DNA of 45,218 nucleotides from a candidate division WS1 bacterium (GTDB lineage: Bacteria; Armatimonadota; Zipacnadia; Zipacnadales; Zipacnadaceae): contig JAAYIR010000045.1 of NCBI GenBank assembly GCA_012523355.1, forward strand, positions 1 to 45,218, written 5' to 3'. The notes below the pieces were generated by a model that did not search any database, was not told where the DNA came from, and saw nothing but the letters and a program-made list of their open reading frames with translations. Of this stretch, positions 23,531-31,346 are shown one piece after another (positions within the stretch are counted from its first letter, which is position 1; the number at the start of each line of letters is the position of its first letter). A program made the position numbers and the translations under genes.

Positions 23531-24766
23531 TCAGGTGGCGCTGTTGCGCGATATCGCGAGCAACAGCGCTACGGCGACAAAATTCATCAGCATAGAGGTC
23601 CCCCCATAACTGATGAAGGGTAACGGCAAGCCGGTCAGCGGAATGAGCTTCAGCACTCCGCCAACGATAATGACCGTTTGCAGGGCAAACATGGCGGTGA
23701 GACCCGCGGCCAGTAGCCCCTCGAAGGACTCCCGGGCTCGAAGAGCTATCCGACTGCCGGCCCAGATGAATAGAGCATAGACCAACAGCGTGCCCACTGC
23801 ACCAGCCAGGCCAAGGTCCTGGCCGAGTACAGCAAAGATCAGGTCCGTGCTGGCTTCGGGCAGGTTCTGGCCGGTCACGGGCATGACACCGAGTCCCATC
23901 CCACCGAGACCACCCTCGGCCAGAGCAAAGAGCCCCTGGGCTGGTTGGTAGCCCGCAGAGTTGTAGGTCTGCCAGGTATGCACCCAGGCCTCCACGCGCC
24001 GGGCCACATGTGGAAAATGCCACGAGGCCACATAAGCTCCTCCACAGAAGAGCGTGGCACTGACCACGACATGAACTGCGGAGCCCGTCGCGAGGTACAC
24101 CAGGGCCACGAACAGCCCAAAGAACAACACCGCCGTGCCCAGGTCTCTTTGCCCAACGAAGAGCGCCAGGCACAGGACGACCATCAGGGCCATGGGGGCG
24201 AGATAGCGGCCTTGCAGAAGAGAGAACCCGGACGTGCCACGGCGTGAGACACGGAGCAGGGGCCCCTTCTCGGCAATATACCCCGCCAGGAAGATGACCA
24301 TCAGTAGCTTGGCGATCTCACTAGGCTGGAAACTGACCCGTTCAAACAGGCTCAACCACAGCCGTGCACCGTTGCGTTCGACTCCCCAGAGGACCGTGAC
24401 CAGCATGAGTACCACGGCCGCGGTTCCAGCCAGGTATTTCCAGTTTTTGAGATGACTGGCACGTTCCACGAGGTAATAGGTGGACACGAGAACAGCAGCA
24501 CCCACGACAACCCACAGAATCTGCTTGGCCGCCAGAACGCCATTGATTCGCGACAGAAGGATGACGCTCAGGCTGGTCAAGAACGCTACCAGAGGCAGGA
24601 GAAGCCGATCCCGCGCAGCGCCCTGCAGGTCCAGGAGAAGGGCCGCCAGTATCACAGCTCCAATGGCAGCCAGGACTCGAAGCGCATGTCCCCATTGACT
24701 GCTCACCAGCATGGTGAGTGCCATGCCGAGGGCGGCGATAACCGCGACAAGCAGGAGCAAGCTCAA
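23531..24766 (-). CDS. rodA: SEDS peptidoglycan glycosyltransferase RodA/FtsW
   Basis: A 411-residue polytopic SEDS protein that polymerises lipid II into glycan strands with its partner PbpA. Family segments are FQPSEIAKLLMVIFLAGY, GQRDLGTAVLFFGLF, the catalytic loop PEASTDLIFAVLGQDLG with its conserved Asp, and PLTGLPLPFISYGGTSML near the C-terminus. Two extra N-terminal helices precede the core, as in actinobacterial RodA. It starts 52 bases after fhaB and ends 15 bases before the HAD gene. FtsW is the alternative name, but pbpA/pknB context favours RodA. Confidence 0.94.
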   Translation of the reverse strand: MSLLLLVAVIAALGMALTMLVSSQWGHALRVLAAIGAVILAALLLDLQGAARDRLLLPLVAFLTSLSVILLSRINGVLAAKQILWVVVGAAVLVSTYYLVERASHLKNWKYLAGTAAVVLMLVTVLWGVERNGARLWLSLFERVSFQPSEIAKLLMVIFLAGYIAEKGPLLRVSRRGTSGFSLLQGRYLAPMALMVVLCLALFVGQRDLGTAVLFFGLFVALVYLATGSAVHVVVSATLFCGGAYVASWHFPHVARRVEAWVHTWQTYNSAGYQPAQGLFALAEGGLGGMGLGVMPVTGQNLPEASTDLIFAVLGQDLGLAGAVGTLLVYALFIWAGSRIALRARESFEGLLAAGLTAMFALQTVIIVGGVLKLIPLTGLPLPFISYGGTSMLMNFVAVALLLAISRNSAT

Positions 24767-24818
24767 TTCAAAACGACGGCTGCTGGTGATGCCGGCACGC
24801 TCCTTAGCGAAGGGTAGG

Positions 24819-25550
24819 TCAACGGCCGCCAGGGCTTGGTTGGGAGTACCTCAGCACGGTGGTGCCAATCGTGATCTCATCCTCATCACGCAGCACCATA
24901 TCGGTGTCCACCTTGCGTCCGTTGAGCAGGGTGCCATTCGTTGACCCGCGATCACGCAAGACTCGCCGACCGTCCTGGAGGAAGATCACGGCATGCTGCA
25001 TGGAGGCGAACTGGTCGGGCAGGACAATCGCGTTGTAGTCGGCGCGCCCGATAGTGGCGGCTGCCAGCAGGGGGTACTCGTGCCCCACCGGTATTTCAGG
25101 CGTCTGAGAGTGGATGACCACCAACTTGGCGGTGTCAGTTCGTGCCTCGGTCTGTCGCGGCACCCGTCCGGACTGGAGGGGAGCTGCCGGGACAGCCGCA
25201 CTCGAGGGCGTGGGCTCCTCCTGCAGAGCCTCGCGCAGCGCCGGAGACATCCCCGCGGCCAATGAACCGGAAGTCTCTCCGCTTGAGGGCGTGGGCAGCG
25301 GCATCTGTGCTACCGGGGGCTGCGGCCGCGGCCTTGGCGGGGCGACTGCGACAGAGCCTGGACGCGGCTCCTGAGCAGATGTGGGCCCGGGGGCTGTCTC
25401 GCGGCGGTACACACGAGGGCCCTCCCGCACGGGAGCACGTTCTCCTTCCTGTACCATTCCCTCACGAATCAGTCCTCGGTATACCACAAACACAAAGAGG
25501 TATATGAGACCGACAAACACCCATTTCCCAGCCAGCAGAGCTAGTTCCAT
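24819..25550 (-). CDS. fhaB: Membrane-anchored FHA-domain protein, FhaB-like
   Basis: A 243-residue protein with an N-terminal membrane helix (about 8-27), a long Pro/Ala/Ser-rich disordered linker (about 40-140), and a C-terminal FHA domain (about 160-236) that binds phosphothreonine. FHA residues visible are IGRA with Arg169 and GSTNGTLLNG with Ser203 and Asn205. The usual SxxH motif reads SMQH. In actinobacteria FhaB/FipA is phosphorylated by PknA/B and linked to division and elongation. Gene order after fhaA, with a five-base gap, and before rodA supports the same role. Confidence 0.92.
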   Translation of the reverse strand: MELALLAGKWVFVGLIYLFVFVVYRGLIREGMVQEGERAPVREGPRVYRRETAPGPTSAQEPRPGSVAVAPPRPRPQPPVAQMPLPTPSSGETSGSLAAGMSPALREALQEEPTPSSAAVPAAPLQSGRVPRQTEARTDTAKLVVIHSQTPEIPVGHEYPLLAAATIGRADYNAIVLPDQFASMQHAVIFLQDGRRVLRDRGSTNGTLLNGRKVDTDMVLRDEDEITIGTTVLRYSQPSPGGR

Positions 25551-25555
25551 GATTT

Positions 25556-26224
25556 CTACCGCACGTAAGAGAACCTCATCTGGACCAACCCTATCTCAAT
25601 CAGCTCGCCGCCACTCAGCAGTATACGATCGACCTTACGGCCGTCAACAAAGGTGCCGTTACTACTGCCCAAGTCCTCGAGAAGGTAGCCGGAATACGTC
25701 CACACCAGACGCGCATGTCGGCGTGAGATGGCAGCGTCCTCCAAAGGGAGACAACACTCCTCTGACCGCCCGATATCGGCCTCGCCCACAAACTCCAGCA
25801 CGCGGGGCTCGATTCCTGAGATCACCTCGAGTCGTGCAGGAAGGGAGTGGTCTGCAAAGTCGGCCTCGACACGGACTCGACCAGTCGCCAATCTCTGGTC
25901 GGGCTCCAGCTTCACGGTAAGCACTGGACCCACGAGACAGCTACGTTCAGCAGCGAACTCCGAGAGATACTGGGATAGCTCGTTCTCCAGCTCTCGCGCC
26001 ATCATCCCCAACAACCTCAGGTCGTCCGGCGAAAGCTTAACACGGTACTCGTTGGGCGCAATAGTGCCCTCAAGCCCCTGCATCTGCCGGTGATCCATAG
26101 CACGCGCGAGTTCAGCGGCAAGCTCCAGAGGCTCGAGTTTACCCGGCAACAAATGCCCTACACTCTCAACTGCAGTGCGCAGTGTGTCCTCCAAACGCTC
26201 AAGAACGCGCCGAGCTGCCCCCAT
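25556..26224 (-). CDS. fhaA: DUF3662/FHA-domain protein, FhaA-like
   Basis: A 222-residue protein. The N-terminal DUF3662 domain (about 1-115) includes LERLEDTLRTAVESV and LEPLELAAELARAMD. The C-terminal FHA domain (about 145-222) has IGRSEECCLPLED, SRRHARL and GSSNGTFVDG, a complete phosphothreonine-binding set. It is much shorter than mycobacterial FhaA (about 530 residues), lacking the long Gln/Pro-rich middle. It is the first gene of the wall operon. The ATG at 26224 lies only nine bases downstream of the promoter -10 box, so translation may be leaderless. Confidence 0.92.
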   Translation of the reverse strand: MGAARRVLERLEDTLRTAVESVGHLLPGKLEPLELAAELARAMDHRQMQGLEGTIAPNEYRVKLSPDDLRLLGMMARELENELSQYLSEFAAERSCLVGPVLTVKLEPDQRLATGRVRVEADFADHSLPARLEVISGIEPRVLEFVGEADIGRSEECCLPLEDAAISRRHARLVWTYSGYLLEDLGSSNGTFVDGRKVDRILLSGGELIEIGLVQMRFSYVR

Positions 26225-26233
26225 ACTGGCGTG

Positions 26234-26262
26234 ATTATATCAGAATCCCCCGGAACTGTCAC
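26234..26262 (-). promoter_or_regulatory. Promoter of the fhaA-pknB operon, next to the start codon
   Basis: On the minus strand GTGACA (26262-26257), 17 bases, TATAAT (26239-26234). The -10 is perfect and the -35 has one mismatch. Only nine bases separate the -10 from the fhaA ATG, so the transcript should begin at or within a few bases of the start codon. Confidence 0.75.
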
Positions 26263-26439
26263 ACTGAGCCGCGCAACGGGGTCCTGTCTCGATTCGCCGC
26301 ATTCCGCACAAACATGATATTATGCACGGACATCCGTTGCACCATTCTTGAAACATAGGGAAACGTACGTTCTAGGACGGGCGCGTCTCACCTGCATTCC
26401 CTGCCTCACCCTCGGCTTCTGGCTGCACGTCTGACAGGT

Positions 26440-26468
26440 TTGACTCATCCCCGTTCCTCTGCTATACT
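26440..26468 (+). promoter_or_regulatory. Sigma-70-type promoter of rpsR
   Basis: TTGACT (26440-26445), 17 bases, TATACT (26463-26468), one mismatch in each box. Predicted start near 26475, so the leader is about 65 bases, ahead of rpsR alone. Confidence 0.8.
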
Positions 26469-26475
26469 CTGCACC

Positions 26476-26523
26476 GTTTGCGGAGAATCACCTCTGCGGG
26501 TTCTCCCCTTAGTCCAAGCAAAC
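26476..26523 (+). promoter_or_regulatory. Structured 5' leader of rpsR, possible autoregulatory RNA
   Basis: Two coaxial perfect stems: GTTTGC (26476-26481) with GCAAAC (26518-26523), and directly inside it GGAGAA (26482-26487) with TTCTCC (26501-26506). An 11-base bulge, 26507-26517, lies on the 3' side only, and the terminal loop contains CC and GG that may pair. A long stem with a one-sided bulge at the start of an r-protein transcript is a plausible S18 (or S6:S18) binding site. I cannot confirm a match to the known S6:S18 motif. Confidence 0.5.
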
Positions 26524-26540
26524 TCGAATGGATGATGAAG

Positions 26541-26816
26541 ATGGCACGTAACGTGGATCGCGGTGAACGTGGAGGCGAACGTGGAGGCCGGGGGCAGCAG
26601 CGTCGCGGGCGTCGCAGACATTGTCAGTTCTGCGTCTCCCGAGTGGAGATCATCATTGACTATAAGAACGTGAATATGCTCCGTCAGTATCTCGATGATC
26701 GGGCTCGCATCCGGAAGGCGCGGCAGACGGGCACCTGCCGCCGGCATCAGAGCCGTCTGGCCAGTGCGATCAAGCGTTCCCGTGAGATGGCCCTGCTGCC
26801 TTACATAGCTGACTGA
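26541..26816 (+). CDS. rpsR: Small ribosomal subunit protein bS18
   Basis: About 91 residues; a component of the 30S platform that binds with S6. The family core is clear: CQFCVSRVEIIIDYKNVNMLRQYL, then TGTCRRHQSRLASAIKRSREMALLPY. The N-terminus is a longer-than-usual Arg/Gly-rich segment (DRGERGGERGGRGQQRRGRRR). Starts at 26532, 26535 and 26541 are in frame; 26541 has GGATGA at normal distance. CxxC spacing (HCQFC) hints at a zinc-binding form. rpsR normally sits with rpsF and ssb; here it stands alone with its own promoter. Confidence 0.95.
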   Translation: MARNVDRGERGGERGGRGQQRRGRRRHCQFCVSRVEIIIDYKNVNMLRQYLDDRARIRKARQTGTCRRHQSRLASAIKRSREMALLPYIAD

Positions 26817-26878
26817 CCAGAGAGTTTTCGCGACGGCGGGCGGAGGCCAAGGCTGTCTGCCGTTAGAAAGTCTCCCTA

Positions 26879-27133
26879 CTACTGCTTCGAGGGACGAATG
26901 AGCACGCCTTGGTCGGTGCTCTGGATCTCGATGCTCTGTTGCTCCCCTGGGGCGGTCTCCTGGCGGACAATGATGCTCTCGTGCGGCGGCATACCCCGGT
27001 ATTCGGTGGTGGGGCGTGACGGTGTCCCCCGCACGCGGATTCCCTTGTCTGCCGGCTGAGCCAGACGCAAGGCTGCCCACACGCCACCCACGAAGAGCAA
27101 CCCACAGATCAGGACGGCCCACAAGCGCTTCAT
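26879..27133 (-). CDS. Small membrane-anchored or secreted protein, unknown
   Basis: About 84 residues beginning MKRLWAVLICGLLFVGGVWAAL, one hydrophobic segment acting as anchor or signal peptide. A short polar domain follows that ends in QSTDQGVLIRPSKQ. ATG 27133 has GGAG four bases upstream, favouring it over the longer frame from 27166. No family is recognised. A weak promoter lies upstream at 27173-27202. It converges with rpsR and is divergent from the M48 peptidase. Confidence 0.55.
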   Translation of the reverse strand: MKRLWAVLICGLLFVGGVWAALRLAQPADKGIRVRGTPSRPTTEYRGMPPHESIIVRQETAPGEQQSIEIQSTDQGVLIRPSKQ

Positions 27134-27172
27134 TCTTCTCCGGTTCGGTGACCGGGGCCTCAACATGGTTCA

Positions 27173-27202
27173 AGCATAGCACAGTACCCAGAGGCGCCAC
27201 AA
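27173..27202 (-). promoter_or_regulatory. Weak candidate promoter for the small anchored protein
   Basis: On the minus strand TTGTGG (27202-27197), 18 bases, TATGCT (27178-27173), about 40 bases before the ATG at 27133. Two mismatches in each box, so this is tentative. Confidence 0.35.
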
Positions 27203-27404
27203 GCTCCAGTGCAAGTGAAGAGACCTACGATAGTCGCGAGTGTCCAGTGTGCCATGGCCGCTGACGGTCACTGAGAGGTACCCGCACGGGAGGTACACCA
27301 AGCCCAGACATCGAAGGGTGGCGATTGTGAGGGCCAAGCCTTCTTCGCTCCAGGCGCCTCAGGCTGAAGGAACCCCCTACCGAGAACGACAGTCTTCACA
27401 ACAG

Positions 27405-29369
27405 ATGGCATTTTGCGCCTTTGCCCGTAACTTACGGCGTAGCCGAGCCAGTCGGTGGCTGGCTGTGGTCGGCTGCGTTACGTTACTGTCGACCGGCGTG
27501 CATGCCAACCCGGAGGAAGACCTCGGGAGACTGATCGCACGCCAGTTTGAGCGACAGTACGGTCTCTGCCGAAGCCCCGTGCTGAATCGTTGGGTCACTC
27601 GGATCGGCGAAGAGATCGCTACTCAATCTCCGCGTCGCAACCTGACCTATCGCTTCGGGCTCGTGAATTCTGGCGAGGTGAACGCCTGGTCTCTTCCGGG
27701 CGGTTATGTCTACTGCACCACAGGACTACTGGGACAGGTGAATTCCGACGATGATCTGGCAGGGATCTTGGCTCACGAGCTCGCTCACTTGCAGAATCGC
27801 GACTTTCAACGGGTCCTCAAACGCCAAGGCTTGTTGGCAATCCTGGTCTTACTAGCCCAGAGCAACGGCCAAGAAGACCTAGGGACAGGGCTACAGTGGT
27901 ATCAGTTGTTCGACGGGCTGCGCCAGTCCCGGCGACATGAGGCTGCAGCGGACAACGTCGGTGTAGCGCTGTGCACCCGTTCGGGATATGACCCTGCGGG
28001 TCTCATCCACTTCCTCGACCAGATCGCCCAGGGGCAACATACATGGAGCTACTGGGAGACGCTTCTATCCACACATCCCCATCCGGCGCGACGCAAAGAG
28101 TGGGTCGCAAATGAGGTGTTGCGTAGTCTGACACCTGAGAGGAGAATTGCGTTAGCGCAGCGACTTGCTTCTCGCGCACGCTATCAACGAGCACTCCTGC
28201 ACCTCCAGCAAGCCCTGTCTCTCGATCCCACACGCGTAGACGGACACGTTGAGGCGGCACGCATATACCTGGCTCAGGGACGCCCTGCAAGCGCTGCCGA
28301 GCACGCGCGCCAAGCTCTGGAGTTGGCTCCTCACGAGGCCGAGGCAGCAAGCCTCTATCTGCAGTCAACTGGAGAAGTGTTACCCAGCCCCGCATACTGG
28401 TCCCCATCCGCGTCTCTGAGGTACAAGATGACGGCCCTCCAGGGGCAATTGGCTGCTCAAGAGCCGAACCGGCAGCGACTGCGTGGCCGGATTGCAGAGG
28501 AACTGCGCCGCTTGCACGGCAATGCGCGGTTTGCGCAGGCACTGGGAATTGCACAGGGCGTGACCACGGATGAGGCTGACTTCCTTCAGCTGGCACTGCT
28601 GGTGCAGGCGGCATTCGTTCTGCAGGAGATTGCCAACCTGGCCAGCCAGATCAACCAGATGCGTTGGCTAGAATATGATCTGCCGTCCGCCTTCGTGGAG
28701 GAAGCGTCGCGTTTGTTGCGGTCAGAAGCCCACTTTGGACGGGGGGCCGAATATGATCGCGCCGGAGAGCGGCTGGCGCGGAGTGAAGAATTGGCCCGGG
28801 ATGAACACCTGGAGGCCCTGGAGTCACTGGTGCACACTGCAGCAGAGTTGCGCCGGGTGGGGCAGCAAGTCGCACCGATATTCCTGGAATTGGTGGCGAG
28901 CGGCCGGGGGCGGCCACTGGGTCCCATGCTGGCCAGCCGAGGAGCCTTGATGGAGGCCCAGGTTCTGATGGCGCATGGAGACCTGCGTGAGGTTCGGCCG
29001 TCCACGAGCGCTGCGCTTCGCAAGCTGTGCGAGATAAGGGGCGGTGTCTACTCTGCTTCGCTGGCTCGGATGGGCGCTGGTGCGGGGACGCATCAGGCAC
29101 TGACATATGCAGAAGTACTGGCGCTGTGCTACGAGAACAACCCGGAGAAGGTCCTGGAGATCTGGAACAGAGAGGGCGACCTGGGGAGCGCGGCAGAGGC
29201 TCTTGCCACGAGCCCGATTACCAGCCCAGGGCCCCGGGAGGTCAAAGACGGAGGCAGGGAGAATGCCCTCTGGGGTGAGAGCGCGTACAGCGCCTATGTT
29301 CTCCTGCGGTTGAGCAGCCGGCGCTGCGCGGAAGAGCGAGTGGAAAGGTCTGAGGGGAGTCGGGAGTAG
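27405..29369 (+). CDS. Exported M48-family zinc metallopeptidase with TPRs
   Basis: About 654 residues. The signal-peptide-like N-terminus (WLAVVGCVTLLSTGVHA) is followed by an M48 domain. AWSLPGGYVYCTTGLL is the typical strand and loop, HELAH (124-128) the zinc site, and HEAAADNVG supplies the third ligand Glu179. TPR-like helices follow (about 250-325, ARYQRALLHLQQALSLDP), then a long helical C-terminus of unknown role. It resembles BepA/YfgC-type periplasmic proteases that clear misassembled outer-membrane proteins, which fits the beta-barrel encoded at 34 kb. ATG 27405 is chosen on the signal peptide; GTG 27327 has a better ribosome site (AAGGGTGG) and would add 26 residues. Confidence 0.85.
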   Translation: MAFCAFARNLRRSRASRWLAVVGCVTLLSTGVHANPEEDLGRLIARQFERQYGLCRSPVLNRWVTRIGEEIATQSPRRNLTYRFGLVNSGEVNAWSLPGGYVYCTTGLLGQVNSDDDLAGILAHELAHLQNRDFQRVLKRQGLLAILVLLAQSNGQEDLGTGLQWYQLFDGLRQSRRHEAAADNVGVALCTRSGYDPAGLIHFLDQIAQGQHTWSYWETLLSTHPHPARRKEWVANEVLRSLTPERRIALAQRLASRARYQRALLHLQQALSLDPTRVDGHVEAARIYLAQGRPASAAEHARQALELAPHEAEAASLYLQSTGEVLPSPAYWSPSASLRYKMTALQGQLAAQEPNRQRLRGRIAEELRRLHGNARFAQALGIAQGVTTDEADFLQLALLVQAAFVLQEIANLASQINQMRWLEYDLPSAFVEEASRLLRSEAHFGRGAEYDRAGERLARSEELARDEHLEALESLVHTAAELRRVGQQVAPIFLELVASGRGRPLGPMLASRGALMEAQVLMAHGDLREVRPSTSAALRKLCEIRGGVYSASLARMGAGAGTHQALTYAEVLALCYENNPEKVLEIWNREGDLGSAAEALATSPITSPGPREVKDGGRENALWGESAYSAYVLLRLSSRRCAEERVERSEGSRE

Positions 29370-29375
29370 ATACTG

Positions 29376-30110
29376 GTGCGCTACGCCATTCTGTCTGATA
29401 TTCACAGCAATTTGTCCGCTTTGGAGGAGACGCTCCGGGTTGCAGCGGAGGCGAACGTGAACCGCTATCTGTGCCTGGGCGACATCGTCGGCTACGGTCC
29501 GAGCCCCAACGAGTGCTGCGAACGAATACGGGCCTTGCCGGGCATGTTCATTCGAGGCAATCACGATGAGGCCGCCATTCAGCCTGGAAAGGAGATGTGG
29601 TTCACTCCCGCAGCACGAGCCTGTATCACGTGGACACGGGAGCAGTTGACTTCGGAGAACCTGGAGTTCCTGGAGAGTCTCCCCCAAGAAGAGGTAGTAG
29701 AAGGGGCCATCCTATGTCACGGTTCCGTAGCTAATCCGGATCTGTACACGACGACACCTGAGGAGTCCATGGTGAGCTTCCAGGTGATGGAAGGGCAACT
29801 CGCTTTCTTCGGTCATACGCATTACGCCGAATGGTTTCGCCACAACAAGAACTCGGAATTGCCTGTGGAGGAGACCAGACCGCGGGGCGGCTTTCTCCGT
29901 CTGAGACGAGAGAGTCAGTTCATGGTCAACCCGGGCGCGGTCGGTCAGCCAAGAGATGGCAACCAGCAAGCCAGCTTCGTTATCTGGGACCAGACGGCGG
30001 GGACCATCGAGTTTCTCCGAGTTGACTACAACGTGGCCGACACCCAACGGCGGATGCTGGAGGCGGGCCTGCCAGAGAACATGGCATTGCGCCTGGGACT
30101 AGGAATCTGA
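29376..30110 (+). CDS. Calcineurin-like metallophosphoesterase, YfcE-like
   Basis: A 244-residue two-metal phosphodiesterase/phosphatase. All family motifs are present: SDIHSN (Asp8, His10), GDIVGYGP (Asp36), GNHD (Asn62, His63), CHG (His115) and GHTH (146-149). It begins with GTG six bases after the M48 stop, so the two are likely co-transcribed. Substrate is unknown; small relatives hydrolyse cyclic nucleotides or simple phosphodiesters. It is worth comparing with c-di-AMP turnover because cdaA is nearby, but nothing in the sequence shows that. Confidence 0.92.
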   Translation: MRYAILSDIHSNLSALEETLRVAAEANVNRYLCLGDIVGYGPSPNECCERIRALPGMFIRGNHDEAAIQPGKEMWFTPAARACITWTREQLTSENLEFLESLPQEEVVEGAILCHGSVANPDLYTTTPEESMVSFQVMEGQLAFFGHTHYAEWFRHNKNSELPVEETRPRGGFLRLRRESQFMVNPGAVGQPRDGNQQASFVIWDQTAGTIEFLRVDYNVADTQRRMLEAGLPENMALRLGLGI

Positions 30111-30188
30111 GGTCCGCAGAGAACAAGAGCTTGCGGGGCCGGCCATAGTGATCCGGTTGCTGCACCGGTATGCAAGGAGGAATCAGCA

Positions 30189-30437
30189 ATGTCCACGGAA
30201 GACAAAGCTTTGCGCCGTCGGGTGGAGCACGAGATAGCCCGGTACGATATTGATTTCTCTCTGGGGAACGTGGCCGTAGTCCACAGCGTGGTCTACCTCT
30301 CGGGCAAAGTGAAGAGAACCCTGACTCCCGAGGGTCGCAACGTAGACCTGCAGAAACTCATGACCACCATCGTAGACTCAATTCGCGTCATACCCGGCGT
30401 CGCTGATGTGGCCATGGATTGCGACCTGCTGGGCTGA
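30189..30437 (+). CDS. Small BON-like domain protein
   Basis: An 82-residue protein, MSTEDKALRRRVEHEI onwards, with the alpha-beta pattern of a single BON domain: an amphipathic helix, then VVHSVVYLSGKVKRTL, a second helix, and VIPGVADVAMDCDLLG. BON domains bind phospholipid or act as small interaction modules. There is no signal peptide, so it is cytoplasmic. A strong AAGGAGGA ribosome site supports the start. It lies between the phosphoesterase and the hydratase genes. Confidence 0.75.
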   Translation: MSTEDKALRRRVEHEIARYDIDFSLGNVAVVHSVVYLSGKVKRTLTPEGRNVDLQKLMTTIVDSIRVIPGVADVAMDCDLLG

Positions 30438-30502
30438 GAAGGACCTTCCTCTCGAGATCCCGGACTGTACTGTTGGCCGGAGTTGGCCAGCCACGGAGGC
30501 CC

Positions 30503-31345
30503 ATGAGACACCTTGCTACAGAATCCCTGGTCAGACCTCTAAGCGAGCTCTGCCAGAGGATCAGTTTCGAGTTGCCGAAGGATATTCGGCGCGCACTCAC
30601 TGAGGCTGCGCGCAAGGAAAGCAACCTGCGGGCGCAAGAGATTCTGCAGATATTGCTGGCCAATCTTGAGGTAGCAGAACGCGACCGCGTTCCTCTCTGC
30701 CAGGACACGGGCATGATCGTGGTGTGGGCCCAGATAGGTCAAGACCTTTGTCTGGAGGGGAGTCTGCGGGCGGCAGTTGACCAGGCGGTGGCCCAGACCT
30801 GCGAGGAAGCACGCCTGAGGCCCTCAATGCTGAGCCACCCACTGAACCGCGCGAGCAATACCGGAGACAACACTCCCGCCTTTATTCACCTCGAGTTGGT
30901 TCCCGGAGATCAGCTCACGCTGCATGTAGCCGCCAAGGGCGGCGGTAGTGAGAACATGAGTGCGGTCTGGATGATGTCCCCCAGCCAGGGCCGCGAAGGC
31001 CTCATTGAGGCAGTAGTGGGACGAGTACGGGAGGCAGGAGGACGCCCTTGTCCGCCGCTGGTGCTGGGTCTGGGAGTGGGCGGCAATTTCGAGACAGCTC
31101 CCCTACTGGCCAAGCAAGCCCTGTTCCGTTCTCTGGGTGATCGCTCACCGGACCCGGTGTTGGCAGACCTGGAAGCCGAGATTCTTGCACGAGTCAATGC
31201 CACAGGGATTGGCCCCCTGGGATTGGGGGGCGACACAACGGCTCTCGCCGTACATGCTGTGGCCGGGCCCTGCCATCTAGCCACCATGCCTGTCGCCCTC
31301 AACATGCAGTGCCATGCGGCTCGCCACGGAACACTGGTGATCTAA
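30503..31345 (+). CDS. Class I fumarate hydratase-type alpha subunit
   Basis: A 280-residue [4Fe-4S] hydro-lyase alpha subunit, of the fumarase or L(+)-tartrate dehydratase type. Visible motifs are CQDTG (Cys66), NTGDNTPAFIH, AAKGGGSENMS, GLGVGGNFE and a C-terminal CHLATMPVALNMQCHAARH. Cysteines 66, 183 and 257 or 270 are the candidate cluster ligands. ATG 30503 has CGGAGG a few bases upstream; the open frame to 30419 overlaps the BON gene. With the beta subunit directly downstream it most likely supplies fumarase for the TCA cycle. Substrate choice cannot be settled from sequence by eye. Confidence 0.9.
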   Translation: MRHLATESLVRPLSELCQRISFELPKDIRRALTEAARKESNLRAQEILQILLANLEVAERDRVPLCQDTGMIVVWAQIGQDLCLEGSLRAAVDQAVAQTCEEARLRPSMLSHPLNRASNTGDNTPAFIHLELVPGDQLTLHVAAKGGGSENMSAVWMMSPSQGREGLIEAVVGRVREAGGRPCPPLVLGLGVGGNFETAPLLAKQALFRSLGDRSPDPVLADLEAEILARVNATGIGPLGLGGDTTALAVHAVAGPCHLATMPVALNMQCHAARHGTLVI

Positions 31346-31346
31346 C

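Larger units (their letters stand above)
26225..26540. other. Divergent intergenic region between fhaA and rpsR
   Basis: About 316 bases with no credible gene. The left end holds the fhaA promoter on the minus strand (26234-26262). The right end holds the rpsR promoter (26440-26468) and its structured leader (26476-26523). The roughly 175 bases between the promoters show no feature I can name. Confidence 0.7.

Noticed and set aside
26834..26866. Terminator after rpsR
   Set aside because: A 9-base stem with two G-T pairs can be drawn, but the loop is long and no T-tract follows, so support is too weak.
26445..27200. 251-codon minus-strand frame over rpsR
   Set aside because: Antisense to the certain gene rpsR and overlapping the small anchored protein in another frame; no family features.
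28824..29687. 287-codon minus-strand frame
   Set aside because: Antisense to the M48 peptidase C-terminus and the phosphoesterase; shadow composition.
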